The notes below the pieces were generated by a model. That model searched no databases. It was not told where the DNA came from and saw nothing but the letters and a program-made list of their open reading frames with translations. A stretch of DNA of 58,037 bases, from positions 1-58,037 of the forward strand of contig NZ_JAEVFI010000024.1 of assembly GCF_019303495.1 (NCBI RefSeq), given 5' to 3'. Source of the DNA: Streptomyces sp. JJ66. Lineage in GTDB: Bacteria > Actinomycetota > Actinomycetes > Streptomycetales > Streptomycetaceae. This document shows positions 1 to 6,881 of the stretch, one piece after another. The position numbers and the translations under genes are program-made. Within the stretch, counting starts at the first letter, position 1. Each line of letters opens with the position of its first letter.

Positions 1-519
1 CACCCCCCACCCACCACCAAGACCCCATCCACTGACCAGCACCACCGCAACAAGCAAAAAGAGCACCACCACCCACCGCCCCGGGTGCTCCTCTTGCCGT
101 TCGGCGGCAACGCCGCCCCGCGATAGACGCGCCGCGAAGCGGCTCCATCTCCCACACCGCAGCACCCACCCACACCAACCCAACCCCCTTCCTTGTCCGA
201 AGAGAAGAGAACCTGCGTCACCCGCGTCACCCACACCCCGAAACCGCCCCCTGACCAGCCGTAACAACGGTGACGCAAGACACCCGGGCCGCGTCACCCC
301 TGCGTCACCCGCGTCACCCCATGACGCACACCCGCGTCGCCGATGACGCACCCCCCAACCCCCTGCGTCACCGCAAACCCACAGCTCAACGAGCACGCGT
401 GACGCAGATGACGCGGTGACGCACAAACCCCCACCTCGGACACACCGCGCCAGAAACCCACAGCAGGTCTGAAAGGACACCCCTTCCACGCACCAACTGA
501 TCACCGCCCTGGAGGACAC
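1..519. other. Non-coding left part of the integrated element
   Basis: I see no convincing gene in the first 519 bases. The first 180 bases are C/A-rich. A weak inverted repeat (GAGCACC at 61-67, GGTGCTC at 84-90) could be the end of a gene lying to the left. The rest is dominated by the TGACGC repeat array listed separately, followed by the ribosome binding site of the excisionase gene (GGAGG at 511-515). By analogy with actinomycete integrative and conjugative elements, where a replication gene usually precedes xis and int, this may be a replication or regulatory region. That is inference. Confidence 0.5.
215..422. repeat. TGACGC/GCGTCA iteron-like array (12 exact copies)
   Basis: Twelve exact hexamers GCGTCA or TGACGC begin at 215, 224, 271, 291, 302, 311, 322, 344, 365, 400, 409 and 417. 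A near copy, GCGTCG, is at 334. Several are 8-11 bases apart, about one helical turn (215/224, 302/311/322, 400/409/417). Both orientations occur. Clustered short repeats at turn-of-helix spacing in an untranslated stretch are typical of binding sites for a replication initiator or a repressor. The position upstream of xis-int of an integrated element fits either role. The repeats are seen directly; the role is inferred. Confidence 0.7.
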
Positions 520-735
520 ATGAGCACCCTCGCCCGCGAACCGGACCTCGCCGCCCCCGGGCGCCTTCTCTACAAGCCGGAGGAGGCGGCAGAAATCCTC
601 GCAATCGGCCGCTCGACCATTTACGAACTCATGGCCGATGGCGCCCTGAAGTACATCAAGGTGGGTCGCGTGCGTCGCGTCAGGCGGATTGACCTCGAAA
701 GCTTCGTAGCGAACCTCGCCCCCATACCCCACTGA
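520..735 (+). CDS. xis: Excisionase-type helix-turn-helix protein (Xis)
   Basis: A 71-residue protein with a MerR/excisionase-type helix-turn-helix. The segment LLYKPEEAAEILAIGRSTIY (residues about 16-35) is the helix-turn-helix, followed by a basic wing containing KVGRVRRVRR. It carries no other domain. The start is fixed by GGAGG at 511-515, four bases before the ATG. It lies 62 bases upstream of the integrase on the same strand, the usual xis-int arrangement of actinomycete integrative elements. There it would bend the att sites and bias the integrase toward excision. The gene symbol is given by role and position only. Confidence 0.85.
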   Translation: MSTLAREPDLAAPGRLLYKPEEAAEILAIGRSTIYELMADGALKYIKVGRVRRVRRIDLESFVANLAPIPH

Positions 736-752
736 CCAAATCCACTTTGAGA

Positions 753-777
753 CGCCCCGAGCCCCCCGCTCGGGGCG
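753..777 (+). terminator. Hairpin between xis and int
   Basis: CGCCCCGAGC (753-762) pairs perfectly with GCTCGGGGCG (768-777) across a CCCCC loop and is followed by CTTCC. It sits in the 62-base gap between the xis stop and the int ribosome binding site. It could attenuate read-through from xis into int, so that integrase is made at a lower level. The pairing is seen; the function is inferred. Confidence 0.55.
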
Positions 778-797
778 CTTCCGTATGGAGGAGTAAA

Positions 798-2183
798 ATG
801 AGCCCCCGCAAGCCGAACTTGGAATCTTCCATCTACTTGGGAAATGACGGCTGGTGGCACGGCCGCGTGACCATGGGCGTCAAGGACGACGGCAGCCCCG
901 ACCGCCGCCACCGCAGGGCACGGTCCGAGACAGCAATCAAGCGCAAGGTCCGCGAGCTGGAGAACTTGCGCAATAAAGGCCGCGCGCCCAACGCCGGGCG
1001 TAAGCCGACGGTAGAGACGTGGATGACCACCTACCTGACCGACATCGCGTCGCTGAAGCTTAAACCGCGCTCTTTGGACGACTATTGGTCCAAGACGAGG
1101 AACGACATTATCCCTGGGGTCGGCAAACACCGGTTGGACAAGCTTCAACCGGAGCACCTGGAGCGGATGTACCGCGCCATGCTCGACGAGGGGCACGCAC
1201 CGTCGCATGTGCTTAAAGTGCACCGCATCCTCTCGCGAGCCCTGAAGATCGCACACCGCCGCCGCATGATTTCGGAGAACGTCGCCACGCTGGTAGACCC
1301 CCCGAGTGTGGACGAGACGGAGACCAACCCGTTCACCATGGAGGAGGCAAAGGCGTTTCTTGAAGCTGCGGCGAAGCGACCCACGTTTATGCGATGGATC
1401 GTCGGCGTCGGAATGGGGTTCAGGCAGGGTGAAACCCTCGGCTTCCGGTGGCCCTATGTGGATCTGGAGAACGAGCTCTTTCACCCTCGGTGGCAGCTCC
1501 AACGCCTCACCTGGCGCCATGGCTGCGCGGACCCCCACGCATGCGGGGCTCGACTCCACCGGTTCGACGTCTGCCAGCCTGGGTGTACCGCCCACAAGGG
1601 CTACAAGCGCGGCTGTCCACAGCCCTGTGCGAAGTCGTGTACGAAACACGCGAGCGCTTGCCCGCAGCGGAAGGGGGGTGGTCTCGTCTTCACCCGGCCG
1701 AAGACGAAGAAGAGCCAGAACCCAGTTCCGATCCCTCCGCCGTTCATTCCCTACCTGCGGCAACACAAGGAACAGCAGGATGCGACGCGGGCCGCCGCAG
1801 GGGAGCTCTGGCAGGAACACCAAGCCGTCTTCACGCGGCCCGATGGTCGGCCACTGGACCCGCGCGACGACTGGCAAGAGTTCAAGGAGTTGCTCGCGGA
1901 AGCGGGGATCGATGACCGTCGCCTGTACGACGGCAGCCGTCACACCGCAGGCACGATCCTCAACGAGCTGGGGGTGGACATGGTGACCATCATGGAGATT
2001 CTGCGGCACACCCAGATCAGCCAGACGCGGCGCTACGTGAAGGGTCGTTCGCAGCTCTCCAAGGACGCCATGAAGCGTGTGGGAGCCGCGTTCATGCCCG
2101 CGCCTACAACGGCAACTGAGACCAGAACTGAGACCACCAGCACGCGAGCGGACCGCTCGCGGCGCCGCCGCCGGGTGCACTGA
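798..2183 (+). CDS. int: Tyrosine recombinase (site-specific integrase)
   Basis: 461 residues. The ATG at 798 is preceded by GGAGGAG at 787-793; the frame is open further upstream but lacks a better start. After an N-terminal SAM-like core-binding domain, the catalytic domain shows Arg209 in GFRQGETLGF, Arg381-His382 in GSRHTAGT, His404 in LRHTQISQ and the nucleophile Tyr413 in RRYVKG. An unusual cysteine-rich insert with eight Cys lies between boxes (about residues 250-290) and could bind zinc; similar inserts occur in integrases of actinomycete elements. The gene ends 48 bases from the 3' end of tRNA-Thr, as expected for an enzyme that integrates into that tRNA gene. Confidence 0.93.
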   Translation: MSPRKPNLESSIYLGNDGWWHGRVTMGVKDDGSPDRRHRRARSETAIKRKVRELENLRNKGRAPNAGRKPTVETWMTTYLTDIASLKLKPRSLDDYWSKTRNDIIPGVGKHRLDKLQPEHLERMYRAMLDEGHAPSHVLKVHRILSRALKIAHRRRMISENVATLVDPPSVDETETNPFTMEEAKAFLEAAAKRPTFMRWIVGVGMGFRQGETLGFRWPYVDLENELFHPRWQLQRLTWRHGCADPHACGARLHRFDVCQPGCTAHKGYKRGCPQPCAKSCTKHASACPQRKGGGLVFTRPKTKKSQNPVPIPPPFIPYLRQHKEQQDATRAAAGELWQEHQAVFTRPDGRPLDPRDDWQEFKELLAEAGIDDRRLYDGSRHTAGTILNELGVDMVTIMEILRHTQISQTRRYVKGRSQLSKDAMKRVGAAFMPAPTTATETRTETTSTRADRSRRRRRVH

Positions 2184-2189
2184 ACCACA

Positions 2190-2222
2190 AAGCCCCAGCT
2201 AGAAGACGTCTAGCTGGGGCTT
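2190..2222. terminator. Strong bidirectional hairpin between int and tRNA-Thr
   Basis: A perfect 14-bp stem (2190-2203 with 2209-2222, core GCCCCAGCTAGA) closes a five-base loop. The stem is flanked by A residues on the left and T residues on the right, so it can terminate int from one side and tRNA-Thr from the other. It lies 6 bases after the int stop and 8 bases from the tRNA 3' end. Confidence 0.8.
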
Positions 2223-2230
2223 CCACGCGG

Positions 2231-2275
2231 AGCCGCCTAAGGGAATCGAACCCTTGACCTACGCATTACGAGTGC
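2231..2275. other. Probable attachment site junction (att) of the integrated element
   Basis: Integrases of this type recombine within an identity segment that starts in the 3' half of the target tRNA. The integrase gene ends just outside the 3' end of tRNA-Thr, so one attachment junction should lie in this T-arm/anticodon segment. The exact core cannot be drawn because the second copy lies left of the window. No duplicate of this tRNA segment is seen elsewhere in the window. Inference from position. Confidence 0.5.
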
Positions 2276-2304
2276 GTCGCTCTGGCCGACTGAGCTAAGG
2301 CGGC
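2231..2304 (-). tRNA. tRNA-Thr (anticodon CGT)
   Basis: Read on the minus strand, GCCGCCT at the 5' end pairs with the 3' acceptor strand GGCGGC. A D-arm contains AGCTCAGTCGG, the anticodon loop is CTCGTAA with anticodon CGT (reads ACG, threonine), and the T-arm carries GGTTCGATTCC. CCA is not encoded. The 3' half faces the integrase gene and is the likely attachment site of the element; the rest of the tRNA is intact, as is usual for tRNA-targeting integrases. Confidence 0.97.
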
Positions 2305-2362
2305 TTGCTGGGGTGCAGCGCGGAACAGTTTACACAGGTTGGCGGGGTGGTCGGGACCGGGT

Positions 2363-3937
2363 TCAGCAGCGCTTGCCGTCGGGCGGGACGGTGCCGCTCA
2401 GGAGGTAGGCGTTCACGGCCGAGTCGACGCAGGTGATGCCGCGGGCGTAGGCGGTGTGGCCGTCGCCGTCGTAGGTCAGGAGGGTGGCGGAGTCGAGCTG
2501 GGCGGTCAGGCCCTCGGCCCACACGTACGGGGTGGCCGGGTCGCGGGTGGTGCCGACGACCAGGATCGGGTCGGCGCCCTGGGCCTCGACGCGGCCTGCC
2601 TGGCCGGTGGGGTCGGCGGGCCAGTCGGTGCAGATGAGGGTGGCGTAGGCGAAGTTGCGGCCGAAGACCGGGGAGGCTTCGCGGAAAGCGGGCACGGCGT
2701 CCTCGGCTTCGGCGGGGCCGGAGAAGGCGGGGGGCTGGTCGACGCAGTTGACAGCGGCGTTGGCGAACATCAGGTTGCCGTAGGAGCCGTCGGGCAGGCG
2801 CTCGTAGTAGTCGTCGGCCAGGGAGAGCAGGCCCGCGCCGTCACCGTCGAGGGCGTCGGTGAGGGCTTCGCGCAGACGGGGCCAGTACCGCTGGGTGTAC
2901 ATGGCGCTGATCACGCCGGTGGTGGCCAGGGACTCGGTGAGCTCGCGCTCCTCGCCGGTGGGCAGCGGCTCGGCGTCCACCTGGTCGAAGAAGGTGCTCA
3001 GGCGCTGGCCCGCGTCCTGCGGGGAATCCTTGCCGAGGGGGCAGTCGGAGCGCTGGGCGCAGTCCTCGGCGAACGCGGTGAAGGCGGTGTTGAAGCCGGC
3101 CGTCTGGTCGCGGTTGAGCAGTTCGGCGGGCAGCGACGGGTCCATCGCGCCGTCCAGGACGAGGCGTCCGGCGCGGGAGGGGAACAGGCCCGCGTAGGTC
3201 GCGCCGAGCAGGGTGCCGTAGGAGTAGCCGACGTAGGTCAGCTTCTCGTCGCCGAGGGCCGCGCGCGCGACGTCCATGTCGCGGGCGGCGTCAACCGTGG
3301 AGACGTGGCCGAGCAACTCGCCGGCGTCCTCCGCGCAGCCGCGGGCGAACGCGTCGTTGGCCTGCTGGAGGGTGGCGGTCTCGGCGGCGCTGTCGGGGGT
3401 GATGTCCACCTGGGTGTGCTCGTCCATCTCCGCGTCGGACAGGCACTCGATGGGCTCGCTCTCGCCGACGCCGCGCGGGTCCACGCCCACGATGTCGTAC
3501 CGCTCGCGGATCTCGGCGGGGAAGCCGACGCCCGCGAAGGCGCGGACGAACTCGACGGCGGAGGCGCCGGGGCCGCCCGGGTTGGCCAGCAGCGATCCCT
3601 CAGCGTCACCCGATCCGGTGGCGCGGGAGCGGATGACGGCCAGTTCCAGGTCGTCGGCGGCCTGCGGCGCGGCGTAGTCGAGCGGAACGCGCAGGGTGGC
3701 GCACTGGAAGCCGGTGGGGCCGCAGTCCTCCCAGGCGAGCCGCTGGTCGTAGTAGGGGCGCAGCTCGTCGGGGATCTCGGCGGGCAGCGGTTCCAGGACA
3801 CGGTCCACGCCGCGTTGGCCCGCGGCGGTGTTCGACCGGTCCGAGCCCGGTTCGTCGTCCTGCCCGGTGCAGGCTGTCAGCAGCAGGGCCGCCGTGAGGG
3901 CGGCGCCGAAGACGCGGTAGTGCCGCCGGTGTGCCAT
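2363..3937 (-). CDS. Secreted alpha/beta-hydrolase lipoprotein, tripeptidyl-aminopeptidase (S33) family
   Basis: 524 residues from the ATG at 3937, preceded by GAGGGTGG. The N-terminus is a lipoprotein signal with lipobox LTAC at Cys23, so it is exported and membrane-anchored. The alpha/beta-hydrolase core shows NPGGPGASA (oxyanion region), nucleophile Ser239 in GYSYGTLLG, Asp466 in TTRDPATPY and His494 in GDGHTAY. A TAP-like C-terminal domain ends in a Cys. Family members release tripeptides or other N-terminal residues from extracellular peptides; the exact substrate is not shown. It follows holB by 98 bases on the same strand, as in other Streptomyces. The upstream in-frame extension is not needed. 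Confidence 0.88.
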   Translation of the reverse strand: MAHRRHYRVFGAALTAALLLTACTGQDDEPGSDRSNTAAGQRGVDRVLEPLPAEIPDELRPYYDQRLAWEDCGPTGFQCATLRVPLDYAAPQAADDLELAVIRSRATGSGDAEGSLLANPGGPGASAVEFVRAFAGVGFPAEIRERYDIVGVDPRGVGESEPIECLSDAEMDEHTQVDITPDSAAETATLQQANDAFARGCAEDAGELLGHVSTVDAARDMDVARAALGDEKLTYVGYSYGTLLGATYAGLFPSRAGRLVLDGAMDPSLPAELLNRDQTAGFNTAFTAFAEDCAQRSDCPLGKDSPQDAGQRLSTFFDQVDAEPLPTGEERELTESLATTGVISAMYTQRYWPRLREALTDALDGDGAGLLSLADDYYERLPDGSYGNLMFANAAVNCVDQPPAFSGPAEAEDAVPAFREASPVFGRNFAYATLICTDWPADPTGQAGRVEAQGADPILVVGTTRDPATPYVWAEGLTAQLDSATLLTYDGDGHTAYARGITCVDSAVNAYLLSGTVPPDGKRC

Positions 3938-4035
3938 GTCCACCCTCGCCCGTATCGTCGGACCGATCCGTACCCGATCGGGCGGTTCGCTCCGGTCGGT
4001 ACCCGGAGCGTATACCGCCGGGTGGGCGGACGGGT

Positions 4036-5274
4036 TCACCCCGCGCGGAGCGCCAGCGCCATCGACTCGACGGCCAGGAGCGGCGCGACGTTGCGGTCCA
4101 GGGCCTCGCGACAGGCCAGGATCGCCTCCATGCGCCGGAGGGTCTGCTCCGGGCGGGAGGCGGCGGCGACCTGGGCGACGCCCTCGGCCGCCGTGAGCCC
4201 GGCGTCCGGGCCGGGGTGCGGGCGGGCCGGGGCGGCGCCGAGCTGGTGGGCGAGGACGTCGCGGTAGAAGGCGGCGAGGTCGGTGAGGGCGAGGTCGATC
4301 GCATCGCGCTGGGTGCGGGTGGCGCGGCGCTTCTGCTTGTCCTCCAGCTCCTTCATGACACCGGCCGTGCCGCGCGGCAGCCGCTTGCCCTCGGCCGCGC
4401 CGAGCGCCGCGCGCAGGTCCTCCGTCTCGCGCGCGTCCAACTCCTCGGCGACCTGCTTGGCGTCCTCCTCGGCCGCCTCGATCAACTCCTGGGCCGCGCC
4501 CAGGCAGCCGCCGACGGTCTCCGCCCGCAGGGGCAGACGCAGCACCGCGGCGCGGCGGGCCCGGGCCCGCTCGTCCGTGGCCAGGCGGCGGGCGCGGCCG
4601 ATGTGACCGCCGGTGGCGTGGGCGCAGGCGGCGGCGCGGGCGGGATCAATGCCGTCGCGGCGGACGAGGAGGTCGGCGACGGCATCGACCGGTGGCGTGC
4701 GCAGGCCCAGGTGGCGGCAGCGGGAGCGGATGGTGGGCAGGACGTCCTCGGTGGACGGTGCGCACAGCAGCCACACCGTGCGCGGCGCGGGCTCCTCCAC
4801 GGCCTTCAGCAGCACGTTGCCCGCGCCTTCGGTGAGGCGGTCGGCGTCCTCCAGCACGATCGCCTGCCAGCGGCCGCCCGCCGGGGCGAGCTGGGCGCGG
4901 CGCACCAGCTCCCGCGTCTCCTTCACGCCGATCGTCAGCAGCTCGGTGCGGATGACGTCCACGTCGGCGTGGGTGCCGACGAGCGCGGTGTGGCAGCCCT
5001 CGCAGAAGCCGCAGCCCGGGGCGCCGCCCAGCGCGCGGTCCGGGCTGACGCATTGCAGGGCGGCGGCGAAGGCGCGGGCGGCCGTCGAGCGGCCGGAGCC
5101 GGGCGGGCCGGTGAACAGCCAGGCGTGCGTCATGGCGGAGCCCGCGAAGACGGCCGCCTCGGCCCCGGCGTCACCCCGGGCGTGGGCGCTGACGTAGGCG
5201 TCCGCGTCCCGGGCGGCGGCGGCGAGCTGCTCGGCCACCCTGGCCTGGCCCACCAGGTCGTCCCACACCGCCAT
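4036..5274 (-). CDS. holB: DNA polymerase III delta' subunit (clamp loader)
   Basis: 412 residues starting at MAVWDDLVGQ; the longer open frame upstream is not coding-like. The AAA+ domain has a variant Walker A, GPPGSGRST, with Arg in place of the usual Lys, as expected for the non-hydrolysing delta' subunit. A cysteine cluster follows (CGFCEGC, a zinc-binding module), then IVLEDADRL (Walker B region) and IRSRC (SRC arginine-finger motif). The rest is the helical lid/collar. It acts in the complex that loads the beta clamp at the replication fork. In Streptomyces it normally lies directly downstream of tmk; here an opposite-strand gene and 490 bases separate them. Confidence 0.92.
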   Translation of the reverse strand: MAVWDDLVGQARVAEQLAAAARDADAYVSAHARGDAGAEAAVFAGSAMTHAWLFTGPPGSGRSTAARAFAAALQCVSPDRALGGAPGCGFCEGCHTALVGTHADVDVIRTELLTIGVKETRELVRRAQLAPAGGRWQAIVLEDADRLTEGAGNVLLKAVEEPAPRTVWLLCAPSTEDVLPTIRSRCRHLGLRTPPVDAVADLLVRRDGIDPARAAACAHATGGHIGRARRLATDERARARRAAVLRLPLRAETVGGCLGAAQELIEAAEEDAKQVAEELDARETEDLRAALGAAEGKRLPRGTAGVMKELEDKQKRRATRTQRDAIDLALTDLAAFYRDVLAHQLGAAPARPHPGPDAGLTAAEGVAQVAAASRPEQTLRRMEAILACREALDRNVAPLLAVESMALALRAG

Positions 5275-5763
5275 GTGCTGCCCTTTCGTGTGTGCTGCGC
5301 CGGTCGCGTGGCGCACGCTCACCGGCTTCGCCGGGTGGGCTGCGCGGCCGCGCTGGGTGCGCTGTGTGCCTCTGTGCTGTGTGCTGTGTCTGTTCTGGGC
5401 TCTGTGAGGTGTCTGCTGTGTGCGGTTCCGCCGTGTCGTGCGGGACGGACCGGCTGCGGCGTGGTGCCGCGTCGCGGGTGCTGCGGCGGTTTGTCGGCTG
5501 TCGGCGTGGCCTCGTTCGCTGGCTGCCGGTGGTCCATTGTCCGGCATGCGTCGGACAGTCCCTGCCGAGGGAGCCGGGAGTGGCTGGGGCGGGCGTGTTG
5601 GGCCGAGTGGGGGAAGTTGGGGAGGACGCGCCGGGGTCGCGGGCACAGTACCGCGAAGTAGGACTAGTCCTATGGCATGTTCGCGGTGCAGCCGTCGGCC
5701 CGGCACGCTGCGTGACCATCGGCCGTCCGGTTCCTTCCCTGCCGGACTCCAGGAGGGACGCCC
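5275..5763. other. Intergenic region between holB and the secreted-protein gene
   Basis: 489 bases without a credible gene; the open frames here are low-complexity or antisense. It must carry the holB promoter (leftward) and the promoter of the gene at 5764 (rightward). A T/G-rich stretch at about 5365-5420 holds repeated TGTGCTGTG-type motifs. A perfect 14-base palindrome at 5659-5672 is listed separately. Confidence 0.5.
5659..5672. promoter_or_regulatory. Perfect 14-base palindrome TAGGACTAGTCCTA
   Basis: TAGGACTAGTCCTA is fully self-complementary and AT-richer than its surroundings. It lies 92 bases upstream of the start of the secreted-protein gene, a reasonable place for a dimeric regulator to bind near the promoter. 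No regulator is identified. Confidence 0.4.
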
Positions 5764-6699
5764 ATGCACCGCACCGCCCGTCGGACCGTGCGCAGGGCGT
5801 CGGTCGCCGCCACCGCAGCGGTTGGGCTGCTCGTCGCCTGGGTCGCGGGGGCGGCCCAGGCGGCGGACGGCTCCGCCACCGCCACCGCGCTCTCTGCCGA
5901 GCTGACCTCCTCGGACGGACGCGTCCACGTGGGCGTGGGGCAGGCCCGCTTCCCCGGCTTCGCCTCCACCGCCACCACGGACAACGTGCTGATCAGTGGG
6001 GTGGGCTCCGCGCGGGGAGCGCGGGCGACGGCGGGTGGTGACCAGGCGGCCGGTACCGTGCGCGCGGCGGCCCGGGTGGACGCGCTCGACCTGCGCATCG
6101 GGGACGCGCGGCTGCGCACCGGCCCGGTGACGGCTTCCTGCACCGCGGCCCCGGTCGTCCCGGCGGCCGGGGGCTCCGGCGTGCGCGGGGGCACGTTCAT
6201 GCCCGCTTCCGGGGGAGCGCCGGTCCCGCTGCCAGCCGACGCGGCGCCCGGTACCGTCGTCGAGCTGCCGGACGGGGTGGGACGCGTCGTGCTGGGCGAG
6301 CGCTCGCGGGCCGCCGACGGCACCCTGACCATCACCGCGCTACGGCTGGAGCTGGACAGGGGCACGGGCCGGTACGGCGGTCAGCTGACCGCTGCCACGG
6401 TGCGGTGTGCGGCGGGCGAGGCGGACCCGGCGCGGATCACGGTCGCCGCCCAGGACGCCGCCGGCCGACCGGTCGCGGACGTCGGCTTCGAGGCGGCGCG
6501 GGCGGCGGACGGGTTGCTGGTCACCGACTGCGTCACCGACCACACCGGGCGGTGCGACCTCTACGAGCTGGGGCCCGACCGGCACCGCGTCTGCGTCACC
6601 GCCGTTCCCGACGGCACGCGGCCCCCGGCGCGCCCGTGCCGCACCGTGCGGGTGGAGGCGGGCGAGCGGGCCACGCTGGAGCCGTTCACGCTCCGGTAG
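5764..6699 (+). CDS. Secreted choice-of-anchor P-like protein with a Cna-B/prealbumin-like C-terminal domain
   Basis: 311 residues from ATG 5764 with AGGAGG at 5751-5756. A Sec signal peptide (basic N-terminus, hydrophobic core, cleavage near AQAADG, about residues 33-35) is followed by a Ser/Thr/Ala/Gly-rich beta domain. That domain contains SATATALSAEL and TLTITALRLEL, pieces that recur in choice-of-anchor P family proteins. The C-terminal 80 residues (DAAGRPVADVGFE, then a region with three Cys ending in ATLEPFTLR) look like a prealbumin/Cna-B fold. I see no LPXTG or transmembrane anchor. It lies on the opposite strand to holB and tmk and interrupts that cluster. Function unknown; probably cell-surface or secreted. 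Confidence 0.75.
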   Translation: MHRTARRTVRRASVAATAAVGLLVAWVAGAAQAADGSATATALSAELTSSDGRVHVGVGQARFPGFASTATTDNVLISGVGSARGARATAGGDQAAGTVRAAARVDALDLRIGDARLRTGPVTASCTAAPVVPAAGGSGVRGGTFMPASGGAPVPLPADAAPGTVVELPDGVGRVVLGERSRAADGTLTITALRLELDRGTGRYGGQLTAATVRCAAGEADPARITVAAQDAAGRPVADVGFEAARAADGLLVTDCVTDHTGRCDLYELGPDRHRVCVTAVPDGTRPPARPCRTVRVEAGERATLEPFTLR

Positions 6700-6881
6700 G
6701 CCCTGCGCCGCGTCCCCGGGAGGGCACCCGCCGCCCCGCACCGCGTGCTGGCACGCCCCTCGCCGCCCCGAGGCTCGCTCCGGCAGGAGTCGCGCCACTC
6801 CCCACGTCGGCGTCCCGGGCTGAGTGGCCGTGGTGCGAGTGATCACCGTGAGGTGAGACGGGCGCTGTGCCGGGTGCCGGG

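Noticed and set aside
2339..4267. Very long open frames antisense to real genes (for example 2339-4267, 6867-10226, 9919-13077 plus; 22192-24171 and 52696-55200 minus)
   Set aside because: They are by-products of high third-position GC: low-complexity Gly/Ala/Arg products with no domains or ribosome binding sites, opposite genes with clear motifs.
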